DNA of 64,000 nucleotides from JAVBMJ01 sp031551275 (GTDB lineage Bacteria; Bacteroidota; Bacteroidia; Bacteroidales; Rikenellaceae), in assembly GCA_031551275.1 (NCBI GenBank), contig JAVBNX010000025.1, forward strand, positions 1-64,000, written 5' to 3'. Within the stretch, counting starts at the first letter, position 1. Every line of letters starts with the position of its first letter. Positions 15,642 through 26,658 of this stretch are shown piece by piece. Both the position numbers and the translations under genes were made by a program. The notes under the pieces were generated by a model. That model was not told where the DNA came from. It saw only the letters and a list, made by a program, of their open reading frames with translations, and made no database searches.

Positions 15642-16358
15642 TCAACGCCCCGGGCCGTTGATCCGCTCCCGGATCTTCTCCCAGTCATGCGTCGAGAAAA
15701 GAGACTGATCCATCGTGCGGTACATCTCCCTGAACCGCGACATGGGGATCGAAAAACTTAACATATCAGCCTCCACATGGGGCCGCGCCGAGGGGTCGAA
15801 CATCCCGATAAAGCACCGCCGCCCGTTTTTCCTGTTCTCCGCGACGGTCTGCGTCACGGTCGTCGAGCACCCCGCCCCGAAAGTCGCCGTTACCGCGTCG
15901 TCCGCGTTGTTGTCGAAGAACGCCCACGAAACCAACCCCGAGAGCACATCCGGGGTGGAGAAGAAGATCAGCCCCTCCAGCATATCGAAACTCCCGACCG
16001 CATCCAGCCGCGCGAAGTTGAGGAATTTCCCCCCGGCCGGCAAAACGCCCAGCCGCTCGATAAACTCCAAAACCATCTCCGGCGTCTGCTTGTACCGCTC
16101 GGTAACCGACACGAATTTAGGCACATGGGCAGGCATCGGCGTAAACCCGCAATAGAACTTCCCGCCCCCGCAACCGCTGTTCTCGAGGCCCAGACTGACC
16201 GGCGTCCCTTCCCGGACCCCTTTCAAAGCCTTGAAAATGCACCCGTTGACCTTCTCCGTCTGTGCGGTGGCCTGATCCGAATACCAGAACGCGACGGGCA
16301 ACCCGGCCGCCGGACCGAACGCCCCGACGTACCTCCCGATAAATTCTTTAACTTCCAT
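15642..16358 (-). CDS. DUF169 family protein
   Basis: A 238-residue cytoplasmic protein resembling the DUF169 family (COG2043). Typical features are PVAFWYSD near the N-terminus, GCGGGKFYCGF with several cysteines, the PARLD-like FARLDAV block, and FGAGCSTTVTQTVAENRKNGRRCFIGMFDPSAR. The cysteines may bind a metal or cluster; the biochemical role of the family is not established. Start ATGs at 16358 and 16370 are equally possible. It follows the SGNH hydrolase gene on the same strand with a short gap. Confidence 0.85.
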   Translation of the reverse strand: MEVKEFIGRYVGAFGPAAGLPVAFWYSDQATAQTEKVNGCIFKALKGVREGTPVSLGLENSGCGGGKFYCGFTPMPAHVPKFVSVTERYKQTPEMVLEFIERLGVLPAGGKFLNFARLDAVGSFDMLEGLIFFSTPDVLSGLVSWAFFDNNADDAVTATFGAGCSTTVTQTVAENRKNGRRCFIGMFDPSARPHVEADMLSFSIPMSRFREMYRTMDQSLFSTHDWEKIRERINGPGR

Positions 16359-16387
16359 AATCCAAATCATTTACGCTCCGGCCCGCC

Positions 16388-17698
16388 TTACCGCGCCGGA
16401 TCCAAAACCTTGGCCACCTCTTCGGCCATCACCCTGTGCCCCAACGAGTCGGGGTGGTTGTACCCGTTGTTGTAGTGCGCGAAATAGGGAATCCCCTCCT
16501 TATACAAATGCCTCCATCGCGCGTAGTTGTCTGCCAGCGACAACCCGTTGGCCTGCGTGTAGTTGCGCAGGAATGGCGCGATCGACGCCATCTGCGAGTC
16601 GTCCCGCATATCGGACAAAACGTACCGCTCCACCACAGGCGGTGGGGTCATGATCACCCAAAGGATCCCCCGCGCCCTGAAATCGGCCAACACCCGGTCG
16701 TAAACAGGCACCAGCTCCTCCGCAGGCAACCCCATATCGTTCAAAAACTCACTCACCACCACATCCGGCTTGGCGTCCAGCACGCCTTGATAGGTAAGCC
16801 CCGGCAGGTTACCGTTCCTGCCCTGCAAATCCTTGAAGTGGTCGTCGTTGCGCAGCCAGTCCCGCATTTGGGTCGACCCGATGCCCATGATCAGCACCTC
16901 GGCCCTCTCGCCGTAACTCTTTGCCGCCCAAGCCTTCAACTGCTCGGGCCACGAAAACCCGGCCTCGACTTCCGCCCCCGCCGTGATCGAATCGCCCCAG
17001 CACAGGATCCTCAACGGCCGCGAGCTATCCTTGATCCGCGCGTCCAACTCCTTGCTGCGGTGGCTGTACGGCGTCCAGGCCGAGGGAGCCTCCAGAACCG
17101 GAAAAATATTCTCATCCGAAAGGCTCACGCACCCGAAACTCACATACACATTGCACAGCAAAGTCTGCCCCTGCTCCAAAACCGGATGTTTGGGGCTCAA
17201 CAGGGCAGGCTCTCCTTCCACAAGCGCCACCTTCCCCTTCTTATCCTTTACCAGCGCGTCGACCCGCTGCAAAGAATACCTGTAATCCGCCGTCACGGTA
17301 GATCCGGGCTTCAGCGTCGACTTATCGCCCAGCCCCAGCATCCCGAACTGCGCCACAAGAACATAATCCTCGTCCCGGACCAAAATCCGCCCGAGCGAAT
17401 CCCTGAGCACCAGCGTATTCTCCATCAGCGACCCGGCGGTATTCAAAAACCCGTTCACATCGGGCCCCGTCAGCCGGTCGCCCATCCAAAACCCCGCCGC
17501 CTCGCGCGATTTAAGCACAACGGCCTCGCCCGCCACCTCGCGGTATTGCGCCGGCGCAACCTGGAACCTGTGCGTTTTCCCTTTCGCGTCCGTGTACCGG
17601 AGCGCCATCCCCTCCACCTTGTAACTCTGCGCGCAAGCCGCCCCGCAACCGCACGCCACCAGCAACGAAAGGATTACCTTCCTAAAACCCTGAACCAT
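16388..17698 (-). CDS. Secreted SGNH/GDSL-type hydrolase
   Basis: A 436-residue exported protein with a signal peptide ending near ACAQ (residue 24). The first half (about 25-200) is a beta-rich accessory region. The SGNH hydrolase domain begins at RPLRILCWGDSITAG, the block I serine motif, followed by an oxyanion Gly in MGIGSTQMRDW, an Asn in SEFLNDMG, and the block V Asp-His in YNHPDSLGH. It is probably an esterase acting on an acetylated glycan or lipid, but the substrate cannot be read from sequence. It lies downstream of aroC on the same strand. Confidence 0.9.
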   Translation of the reverse strand: MVQGFRKVILSLLVACGCGAACAQSYKVEGMALRYTDAKGKTHRFQVAPAQYREVAGEAVVLKSREAAGFWMGDRLTGPDVNGFLNTAGSLMENTLVLRDSLGRILVRDEDYVLVAQFGMLGLGDKSTLKPGSTVTADYRYSLQRVDALVKDKKGKVALVEGEPALLSPKHPVLEQGQTLLCNVYVSFGCVSLSDENIFPVLEAPSAWTPYSHRSKELDARIKDSSRPLRILCWGDSITAGAEVEAGFSWPEQLKAWAAKSYGERAEVLIMGIGSTQMRDWLRNDDHFKDLQGRNGNLPGLTYQGVLDAKPDVVVSEFLNDMGLPAEELVPVYDRVLADFRARGILWVIMTPPPVVERYVLSDMRDDSQMASIAPFLRNYTQANGLSLADNYARWRHLYKEGIPYFAHYNNGYNHPDSLGHRVMAEEVAKVLDPAR

Positions 17699-17723
17699 AT
17701 GTCTATAATTATTTGTTAAAACC

Positions 17724-18698
17724 TCAACCCATCAGCTCCGCCAGAGCGATCGCCATCGCCGCTTCCACCCCCACCGCACCGCGCAGGGCAACGCACGCGT
17801 CGTGCCGCCCCTTGATAGCGAGCTCTTCCACCCGCCCCGAAGCCGTATTGAGGGTCATCTGCGCGCGCGATATGCTCGGCGTGGGCTTGAATGCCGCGGT
17901 AACCACAATGGGATTCCCGTTGGTCAGCCCTCCGATAATCCCCCCCGCGTTGTTGGTCGCCGTTTTGCCGTCCGCCGAGAGGATCGGATCATTGTTCTCG
18001 CTGCCGCGCATACGGGCCGAGTGGAACCCGGCCCCGAACTCCACCCCCTTGACCGCGGGAATGGAAAAGATCAGATGGGCCGCCACACTCTCCAAAGAAT
18101 CAAAGAACGGCTCGCCCAACCCCACGGGAACCCCCTCGACGACGACCTGCACGATCCCGCCCACCGAGTCGCCCACTTTCTGCGCCTCGGCGATAACCTG
18201 CTCGAACCGCAGGGGATCGCCCTGGGCGCCGACCTCGACGACCAGAGTGGAAAAGCCCACCGTTTCCGGCAGCATCTTTTTAGCCACCACCCCCGCCGCA
18301 ACCAAAGGCAGGGTCAGCCGCCCCGAGAAGTGCCCGCCGCCCCGGGGGTCGTTCCATCCCCCGAATTTTTGCGCCGCCGCCCAATCCGCGTGCGAGGGCC
18401 TGGGATGCTCCGTTAGGTTGGCGTAATCCCCTGACCGCGTATTGGAATTATGGAACAGCAAAGTCAAAGGCGCGCCTGTGGTGCGCCCATTGTATATCCC
18501 CGAAACAATGTCAGGTACATCGCTCTCCTTGCGCGGCGTCGTCCCGGGCGCACCCCCGCGCCTGCGCGCCAGATCGCCCTCGAAATCCTCCACATCGAGC
18601 GCGATCCCGGGTTTAACCCCGTCGATAACCATACCCACCGCCTCCCCGTGCGATTCGCCGAAGATGGAGACCCTGAAATTGCGCCCGAACTGATTCAT
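17724..18698 (-). CDS. aroC: Chorismate synthase
   Basis: A 324-residue FMN-dependent enzyme that converts EPSP to chorismate, the last common step to aromatic amino acids and folate. Signature blocks are present: FGESHGEAVGMVIDG, RRRGGAPGTTPRKESD, RPSHADWAAAQKFGG, DPRGGGHFSGRLT, and GGITNGNP-like GGLTNGNPIV. It is slightly shorter than the usual 350-360 residues. It follows aroA by 4 nt, so the two shikimate genes are co-transcribed. Confidence 0.96.
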   Translation of the reverse strand: MNQFGRNFRVSIFGESHGEAVGMVIDGVKPGIALDVEDFEGDLARRRGGAPGTTPRKESDVPDIVSGIYNGRTTGAPLTLLFHNSNTRSGDYANLTEHPRPSHADWAAAQKFGGWNDPRGGGHFSGRLTLPLVAAGVVAKKMLPETVGFSTLVVEVGAQGDPLRFEQVIAEAQKVGDSVGGIVQVVVEGVPVGLGEPFFDSLESVAAHLIFSIPAVKGVEFGAGFHSARMRGSENNDPILSADGKTATNNAGGIIGGLTNGNPIVVTAAFKPTPSISRAQMTLNTASGRVEELAIKGRHDACVALRGAVGVEAAMAIALAELMG

Positions 18699-18702
18699 TG
18701 TC

Positions 18703-19956
18703 CTATTTCTTTACGACCAGCGTGTCCAGGTCCGCCCAGAAAGCCGGATACGACTTGCTGACCGCCCTCGCGCCGGTTATTTTCGATTCGCCGTGGGCTG
18801 TAAGCGCCGCCACAGCCAGCGACATGGCGATCCGGTGGTCGTTGTGGCTCTCCACCACCGCGCCCTTCAGGGCCCCGCCCGTGACCGCCATCGTATCTTC
18901 GTCCTGCAACTCGATGTGGACGCCCAATTTGGCGAACTCCTCCTTGAGCGTCTGCGCCCGGTTGCTCTCCTTGTGCACCAGCCTGCTTGCCCCGGTCAAC
19001 ACGCTCGTCCCCTTGCAGTTGGCCGCCAAAGCGACCAGCGCGGGAAACAAATCGGGACAATGCGTCGCATCGAATTTGAAGGGCGTCAATTCATTTTTAG
19101 TGACCGTAACCGACTCCGGCGTCGTGGCGATCTGCGCCCCCGCACGGGTCAGCGCGGTAATGATCGCCGCGTCCGCCTGCACCGACAACGGATTCAACCC
19201 CTCGACGGTTACCTCCCCGGCGACCGCACCCGCGACCAGCAGGGTCGAAGCCCCGCTCCAATCCCCCTCCACGCGGTACACGCAGGGCTCATAAGCCTGG
19301 TTGCCCGCAATATAGAACTCCCTGAACTCATTGTGCTCGATATCCACCCCGAAACTGCGCGCCAGCGCGATGGTCATCTCCACATAGGGAATGCTCTTCA
19401 AATTATGCACCCTGAGCACGGTATCTTCCCCCGCCAGCGGCAACGCCATCAAAAGCCCCGTAATGAACTGCGAGCTGCCCTGTCCGTCGGCCTCGATCTC
19501 GCCGCCTTTGATGGGACCGCAAACGGTCACGGGCAGCAAATCGTTCTCCATCTCCACTTTAACCCCGAGCGCCTCCAACGGCTCCCGGATCATCCCGATC
19601 GGCCTGCGCAGGATCGAACCCGTCCCGGTAACGGTAATAGGCGTGTCCAGCAGCGAGGCGATGGGAACCATCAGCCGCGTGGCCAACCCCGACTCCCCGA
19701 TATTGAAATGGTCGTGTACGACCTTCAACCCGCCCTCTATCATGTAGGAATCCTCCCCCGTCCGGGTAATCACGGCGCCCAGGGCCTGCGCGGCCTGCAT
19801 GGCGTGGTGCGTGTCGTCGCACATCTCGACGCCCTGGAGCACGGAGCGCCCTTTGGCCATCAGGGCCGCGGCGACCGCCCTTTGCGCGTAGCTTTTCGAG
19901 CCGGGCGCGGTAATCGAGCCCTTGACCTGCGAAGGTTTTACGATCTGCGTATCCAC
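18703..19956 (-). CDS. aroA: 3-phosphoshikimate 1-carboxyvinyltransferase (EPSP synthase)
   Basis: A 417-residue enzyme joining shikimate-3-phosphate and phosphoenolpyruvate. The PGSKSYAQRA motif near residue 18 and the ending block HNDHRIAMSLAVAAL with KSYPAFW are family landmarks. The segment that normally reads GNAGTAxR is here GESGLATRL, so this is a divergent class whose PEP-site residues differ from the E. coli type. The start is GTG (19954-19956), 18 nt after lptB, with no better ATG. Confidence 0.95.
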   Translation of the reverse strand: MDTQIVKPSQVKGSITAPGSKSYAQRAVAAALMAKGRSVLQGVEMCDDTHHAMQAAQALGAVITRTGEDSYMIEGGLKVVHDHFNIGESGLATRLMVPIASLLDTPITVTGTGSILRRPIGMIREPLEALGVKVEMENDLLPVTVCGPIKGGEIEADGQGSSQFITGLLMALPLAGEDTVLRVHNLKSIPYVEMTIALARSFGVDIEHNEFREFYIAGNQAYEPCVYRVEGDWSGASTLLVAGAVAGEVTVEGLNPLSVQADAAIITALTRAGAQIATTPESVTVTKNELTPFKFDATHCPDLFPALVALAANCKGTSVLTGASRLVHKESNRAQTLKEEFAKLGVHIELQDEDTMAVTGGALKGAVVESHNDHRIAMSLAVAALTAHGESKITGARAVSKSYPAFWADLDTLVVKK

Positions 19957-19974
19957 TGCGTGTTAAGTCTGAAT

Positions 19975-20709
19975 TTATCGCAACTTAAAGTCCTGTCCCA
20001 GGTACACCTGCCTTACGATGGGGTCGTTTGCCAGGTCCTCGGCCGATCCTGCCTTGAGTATCTTCCCCTCGAAGAGCAGGTAGGTCCTGTCCGTGATGGT
20101 CAACGTCTCGTGGACGTTGTGGTCGGTAATGATTACCCCGATGTTCTTGCCTTTCAACGTGCTGACGATGTTCTGTATATCCTCCACGGCGATGGGGTCC
20201 ACCCCGGCGAAGGGCTCGTCCAGCAAAATGAATTTCGGGTTGATGGCCACCGCCCGCGCGATCTCCGTGCGCCTGCGCTCACCCCCGGAGAGCTGAATGC
20301 CCAAACTCTTGCGCACCTTCTGCAAACGGAACTCCTCGATCAGGTTCTCCATCCGCTCCTTCTGGTACTCCTTCGAGAAGTCGGTCATTTCGAGTACCGC
20401 CTTGATGTTGTCCTCCACGCTCAACCTGCGGAACACCGAGGCCTCCTGCGCGAGGTAGCCGACCCCTTTCTGCGCCCTTCTGTAAACGGGCTCGTCGGTC
20501 AGCTCGATGGTCTGGTCGTCGCTTTCGAGGTAGATCCTCCCCCCGTTGGGTTTGATCAATCCGACGATCATGTAGAAGGTGGTGGTTTTCCCGGCTCCGT
20601 TGGGCCCCAGAAGCCCCACGATCTCACCCTGTTGCACCTCGATCGACACCTGGTCCACTACGGTCCTGGTTTTGTATCGTTTGACGAGGTCGGTCGTGTA
20701 TAGGCGCAT
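19975..20709 (-). CDS. lptB: LPS export ABC transporter ATP-binding protein LptB
   Basis: A 244-residue ATPase that powers the Lpt bridge moving lipopolysaccharide to the outer membrane, working with LptF and LptG (not in the window). Walker A is GPNGAGKTT at 35-43, the Q-loop region includes GYLAQEASVFRRLSVEDNI, typical of LptB, the signature is LSGGERRR, Walker B is FILLDEPFAG, and the switch His lies in ITDHNVHETL. It is the first gene of an lptB-aroA-aroC run, with a -7 box 22 nt upstream. Confidence 0.96.
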   Translation of the reverse strand: MRLYTTDLVKRYKTRTVVDQVSIEVQQGEIVGLLGPNGAGKTTTFYMIVGLIKPNGGRIYLESDDQTIELTDEPVYRRAQKGVGYLAQEASVFRRLSVEDNIKAVLEMTDFSKEYQKERMENLIEEFRLQKVRKSLGIQLSGGERRRTEIARAVAINPKFILLDEPFAGVDPIAVEDIQNIVSTLKGKNIGVIITDHNVHETLTITDRTYLLFEGKILKAGSAEDLANDPIVRQVYLGQDFKLR

Positions 20710-20730
20710 AAAAATCTTCCAATTTTTTTA

Positions 20731-20738
20731 CAAAGTTA
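20731..20738 (-). promoter_or_regulatory. -7 box for lptB
   Basis: TAACTTTG on the minus strand, a match to TAnnTTTG, placed so that the predicted start gives a leader of about 17 nt before the lptB ATG. Confidence 0.6.
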
Positions 20739-20797
20739 ATGAATTTTCAAAAATATCGTTACCTTTAACAAGCCAATGGATGAATGTATAGTATAAT

Positions 20798-22996
<2,199 letters not shown>

Positions 22997-23049
22997 TGGC
23001 TGAAACGCAGTTTGTTACAGCAGCGACTGAACTCCAAATACGATCGCCT

Positions 23050-24063
23050 ATGAAATGGTTTTACGCCGTTGTATGCTTCCTGCTCCTGCCCGCATTCGTG
23101 CTCGCCCAGAGTCCGATGCAGCCGAAACTTGTCAAAGCCAAAGGGGACTACTCTTTCCCCAAAGGTGTTTATGTCTTCCCGAAAAAGTTATTCGACCGCT
23201 ACGACCGCAGGGATATCATTGCCTACGAAAAAGCCAATATAAGTGCGTCCTACGTCGAGTACCAGGGTGGTAGGCAGACCATCGCAACCATTTATGCTTA
23301 CCCTGCGGCCCCAGCGGCGGAAAACCGCTTAAGGACCAACTTTGTCGAGATACTGACGGCGATCGCTCCTGTGGCCGAAGCGGTGGATGATATCGAGGCC
23401 TTTCCGCTTACCGCCACCGACGGGCAATACACCTGCAACGGTTATGCCGCTCTCTTCAACACCCTGAACGGGGCCATTTCCGAATTGGTTTTCTTCGAGT
23501 GTGGCGAATGGTACTACAAGATCCGCATCACGACCGAACTGCTTGACCGGGCCGGCGTGGACTCCCTTACCGCACAAATCCTCTCGGCCTACAATCCTGC
23601 CGCCCTGACGGCAAACAAGCCCCTGGGCCGCCATGCCACCCTGGAGTTGGCCTCCGGTCTGCAAGCCGATATAGCCTTGAGTGTCTGTGTGCTTGCCGAC
23701 ATAATGGCACGGTCCTCCTGGGCAATGGAAAACATTAGCGAAGGGGAACGCGCTTCCGGTGTCCCCGATATCTACGTGGAGATGTACGAAGCCGGATTCA
23801 AGGCTTTCGCCTCCGTTGCCCGTGAGCGTGACCCTGCGACCGATGACAAGACCCGCCGCTACATAGAGGAGGTGTGCGAAATCGTCGATTCGGGCTTTCT
23901 GCGCGAATTCCTTATAGAACAACTCTACACTATCGTTAAACTCCCCGAAGGTTTCATCCCTGACGACGAAGGCTATGAAAAGTGGAAAGCCGGCCGTGAA
24001 TTCGCCGTTGACTTAGACCGCCGCTTCTCGCAGATCCTATACGGAGGCAAAAAGAAAAAATAA
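23050..24063 (+). CDS. Secreted protein of unknown family, tandem copy 1
   Basis: A 337-residue exported protein with a signal peptide (MKWFYAVVCFLLLPAFVLAQ). It aligns throughout with the next gene: VKAKG(D/G)Y(S/T)FPKGVY at the mature N-terminus, T-GxYTCNGY in the middle, FFECG(E/H)W(Y/F)Y, WA(M/L)EN(I/V)S(E/A)GERASGVPDIY, and a C-terminal RYIE(E/D)VC-GFLREFLI(E/G)QLY block. The invariant block ERASGVPDIY marks the likely functional site. No known enzyme motif is seen. The ATG at 23050 is chosen over a GTG at 22996 because it begins the signal peptide. Confidence 0.85.
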   Translation: MKWFYAVVCFLLLPAFVLAQSPMQPKLVKAKGDYSFPKGVYVFPKKLFDRYDRRDIIAYEKANISASYVEYQGGRQTIATIYAYPAAPAAENRLRTNFVEILTAIAPVAEAVDDIEAFPLTATDGQYTCNGYAALFNTLNGAISELVFFECGEWYYKIRITTELLDRAGVDSLTAQILSAYNPAALTANKPLGRHATLELASGLQADIALSVCVLADIMARSSWAMENISEGERASGVPDIYVEMYEAGFKAFASVARERDPATDDKTRRYIEEVCEIVDSGFLREFLIEQLYTIVKLPEGFIPDDEGYEKWKAGREFAVDLDRRFSQILYGGKKKK

Positions 24064-24065
24064 CG

Positions 24066-25079
24066 ATGCCGAAGTGGCTTAACCTCATATTGCTCTTATC
24101 GCTCTTACCGGCAGCGGCCTTTCCCCTGGAACCGACCCCGCTGCCGGTAAAGGCCAAGGGCGGTTACACTTTCCCCAAAGGCGTCTACGCCTTTGAGGAT
24201 AATCTCTTTGAGGGCTACGTGCGAGGCCCGGTCACGGCTTTCGACCAGGACATGAGCTACAACATAGCCGTCGCCTACTACAAACGCGACGAGGGCAAGC
24301 TGACGCTCTTCTCTCTGAACATCTACGCCGCGGGCCTGCCCATGGAGAACCGTTTGCGGTTGAATTTCCTCGACCCGCTCGCTTTCTCCATCCGCAACGA
24401 CCAGGCGACCGACATTTCCCTTTCGCCCCTGGGCGCGACCAACGGCACCTACACCTGCAACGGCTACCGGGCGACCTACCTGACCGGGGAGGGCAACCTC
24501 TCCTCGCTCTCCTTCTTCGAGTGCGGCCACTGGTTCTACTCCCTGCGTGTGATCTCCGATTCGCTCGACCGTCCCGGCATGGATGCCCTCTCGGAGCGTA
24601 TCATCGCCGCCTACAATCCCGCCGACCTGACCGCGGCGTCCCCCGCGGGAAGCCAAACCGTCATCGGCCTGGACGACCAGTTCGCCGGCGACTCCGTGCG
24701 GATGCAATGCGAGGTCACGGCCGCCCGGGGCAGGGCCGTCTGGGCTTTGGAGAACGTCAGCGCGGGCGAGAGGGCCTCGGGCGTCCCGGATATCTACCTC
24801 GATATGTACGCGGCAGGCTTTGTGAGCATCGCCCTGGCTGCCGACAGCCTGCAGGTGCACGCCGCCCCCGAGACCAAACGCTACATCGAGGACGTGTGCG
24901 CGATCATCGGGTCCGGCTTCCTGCGCGAATTTCTGATCGGCCAACTCTACGACGTGGCCAAACTCCCGCCCGGCTTCACTCCCGACATGGAGGGCTTCCT
25001 CAAATGGAAAGAGGGTCGCGATTTGATCGTCGACCTTACCCCGCGCCTCTCGCGCATCACATACATCAGCAAAGATTAA
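24066..25079 (+). CDS. Secreted protein of unknown family, tandem copy 2
   Basis: A 337-residue protein with a signal peptide (MPKWLNLILLLSLLPAAA). It is the same length as copy 1 and starts two bases after its stop, so the pair arose by tandem duplication and is translated from one message. The core blocks YTCNGYRATY, FFECGHWFY, ERASGVPDIYLDMY and GFLREFLIGQLYDVAKLPPGF are kept, while the regions between them differ. Both copies carry two Cys in equivalent positions (CNGY and FECG) that could form a disulfide in the periplasm. Confidence 0.85.
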   Translation: MPKWLNLILLLSLLPAAAFPLEPTPLPVKAKGGYTFPKGVYAFEDNLFEGYVRGPVTAFDQDMSYNIAVAYYKRDEGKLTLFSLNIYAAGLPMENRLRLNFLDPLAFSIRNDQATDISLSPLGATNGTYTCNGYRATYLTGEGNLSSLSFFECGHWFYSLRVISDSLDRPGMDALSERIIAAYNPADLTAASPAGSQTVIGLDDQFAGDSVRMQCEVTAARGRAVWALENVSAGERASGVPDIYLDMYAAGFVSIALAADSLQVHAAPETKRYIEDVCAIIGSGFLREFLIGQLYDVAKLPPGFTPDMEGFLKWKEGRDLIVDLTPRLSRITYISKD

Positions 25080-25183
25080 GAGTCCTCCCGCGCCATAGGA
25101 ACCCCTATGCCTTGCTCGGCGGGCAAAAAAATCGTCTGGCGAGAACCAAAAATCATTTCGTTCGAAAATTTAGACAAACTCTA

Positions 25184-25969
25184 ATGCAGGTAAGAGCCAA
25201 GAAACACTTAGGACAACACTTTCTAACCGACCAATCCATCGCCCAACGGATCGCCGCCGCCATCGGCGAGTCTCCCCAACCGCCCCGCAGCGTCCTGGAA
25301 GTGGGCTGCGGCATGGGCGTGCTGACCCAATACCTTTTAAAGAGGGACGACGTTACCTTGTACGGCATCGAGGTCGACACCGAGTCGATCGCCTACCTCC
25401 ACCAGCACTTCCCCCAATTCACCCCCCGGCTCACGGAGGGCGATTTTTTGCGCATGGACCTGGCCGCGCTATACCCCGACGGCCTGCGTCTGATCGGCAA
25501 CTTCCCCTACAACATCTCCTCGCAGATCTTCTTCAAGGTCCTGGACTACCGCGACCTGGTCCCCGAGGTGGTCGGCATGGTCCAGCGCGAGGTGGCCTGG
25601 CGGATCGCCTCCCCGCCGGGAGGCCGCGACAACGGCATTTTGAGCATCCTTCTGCAAGCCTGGTACGACATCGAATACCTCTTCACGGTCGACGAGCATG
25701 CCTTCGTCCCCCCGCCTAAAGTAAAGAGTGCGGTGATCCGCCTCAAGCGCAATACCCGCAATGAATTAGGGTGCGACGAAAAACTCTTCATCAAGGTGGT
25801 CAAGGCCGCCTTCGGCCAGCGCCGCAAGATGCTCCGCAACGCCCTTCGCGCCATTTTCGGCGACTTCGGCGGCGAGGTCCACCCCTTCTTCACCCTGCGC
25901 GCCGAGGTGCTCTCGGTCGACGATTTCATCTCCCTGACCAACTGGGTGGAGCAACATAAGGAACGGTAA
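25184..25969 (+). CDS. rsmA: 16S rRNA dimethyladenosine transferase
   Basis: A 261-residue KsgA/RsmA enzyme that dimethylates two adjacent adenosines in the 3' hairpin of 16S rRNA late in small-subunit assembly. It begins MQVRAKKHLGQHFL, the family start. The SAM-binding motif is VLEVGCGMGVLT, and the catalytic NLPY-type motif is GNFPYNISS. The C-terminal half has the usual VPPPKVKSAVIRL and FGQRRKMLRNAL blocks. The long in-frame upstream extension is not coding, since it overlaps the previous gene. Confidence 0.96.
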   Translation: MQVRAKKHLGQHFLTDQSIAQRIAAAIGESPQPPRSVLEVGCGMGVLTQYLLKRDDVTLYGIEVDTESIAYLHQHFPQFTPRLTEGDFLRMDLAALYPDGLRLIGNFPYNISSQIFFKVLDYRDLVPEVVGMVQREVAWRIASPPGGRDNGILSILLQAWYDIEYLFTVDEHAFVPPPKVKSAVIRLKRNTRNELGCDEKLFIKVVKAAFGQRRKMLRNALRAIFGDFGGEVHPFFTLRAEVLSVDDFISLTNWVEQHKER

Positions 25970-26006
25970 TTGCAGTTGCCATTGTGCAACCACAATTCGA
26001 ACAGCC

Positions 26007-26609
26007 ATGAAAAAAGCGATCCTTATCCTTGCAGGCACCCTTTTGTGCTACGCCGCCCAGGCCCAATGGGGCGTCCAGGCGGGCTTGACCTTCAACAACC
26101 TGAAACGCGGCGACGTCTCCACCGCCGACGATATGTTCCATAAATCCACCGGTTTTCTGGCCGGCGTGACCTACGATCTGAACCTGATCATGGGCCTGGG
26201 CATCAACACGGGCCTGTTGTACGTGCAGCGCAACGTCAAGGAGGAGAACCAGATGGTGGGCACCGACACCGACAACCCGCCCGCCAACGACCGCTTCAGC
26301 AACCTCGAACTCCCCTTGAACCTGAAATACACGTTCAACATCATCCCCATCGTCAAGCCTTTCGCCACGGCGGGCGTCTACGTCGACTGCGGCATCGGCG
26401 GCAAGGTCCTGGGCAAGAGCATCGACTACGGCGAGACCTACAACCGCTGGTCGTCGGGCCTGCTGCTGGGCCTGGGCGTGGACGTGATCAAGCACATCCG
26501 GGTAATGTACCAGTACGATATGGGCCTCTCCGATATGACCCCCTCGGCCTGGGACCAGACCAAAGTAACCTCCCGCACCCACCGCCTCTCGCTGGGCTTT
26601 ATCTTCTGA
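26007..26609 (+). CDS. PorT-type outer-membrane beta-barrel protein
   Basis: A 200-residue precursor with a signal peptide (MKKAILILAGTLLCYAAQA, then QWGVQAG). The mature protein is made of amphipathic strands of the small outer-membrane barrel type (OMP_b-brl_2), with the hallmark GVQAGLTFNN start, ELPLNLKY near the middle, and a C-terminal aromatic HRLSLGFIF sorting end. PorT itself is part of type IX secretion in relatives, but many paralogues exist, so the role here is open. Confidence 0.88.
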   Translation: MKKAILILAGTLLCYAAQAQWGVQAGLTFNNLKRGDVSTADDMFHKSTGFLAGVTYDLNLIMGLGINTGLLYVQRNVKEENQMVGTDTDNPPANDRFSNLELPLNLKYTFNIIPIVKPFATAGVYVDCGIGGKVLGKSIDYGETYNRWSSGLLLGLGVDVIKHIRVMYQYDMGLSDMTPSAWDQTKVTSRTHRLSLGFIF

Positions 26610-26635
26610 CGCGCCTTTAGCACGCATTTTGCATG

Positions 26636-26658
26636 ATCGCATAAAAACCTTATGCGAT
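26636..26658 (+). promoter_or_regulatory. Perfect inverted repeat over the ZIP transporter start codon
   Basis: ATCGCATAA, five bases, TTATGCGAT: a nine-base perfect inverted repeat whose right arm ends on the first two bases of the ATG at 26657. It could be a repressor operator or an mRNA hairpin hiding the start codon. Confidence 0.6.

Noticed and set aside
18793..20703. A 636-codon plus-strand open frame across aroA and lptB
   Set aside because: It is His/Arg/Pro-rich, spans two confidently identified genes in the opposite sense, and lacks any start signal.
25094..25109. Short hairpin CATAGG-AACC-CCTATG before rsmA
   Set aside because: Six base pairs with no T run and no conserved context; too weak to call a terminator or operator.
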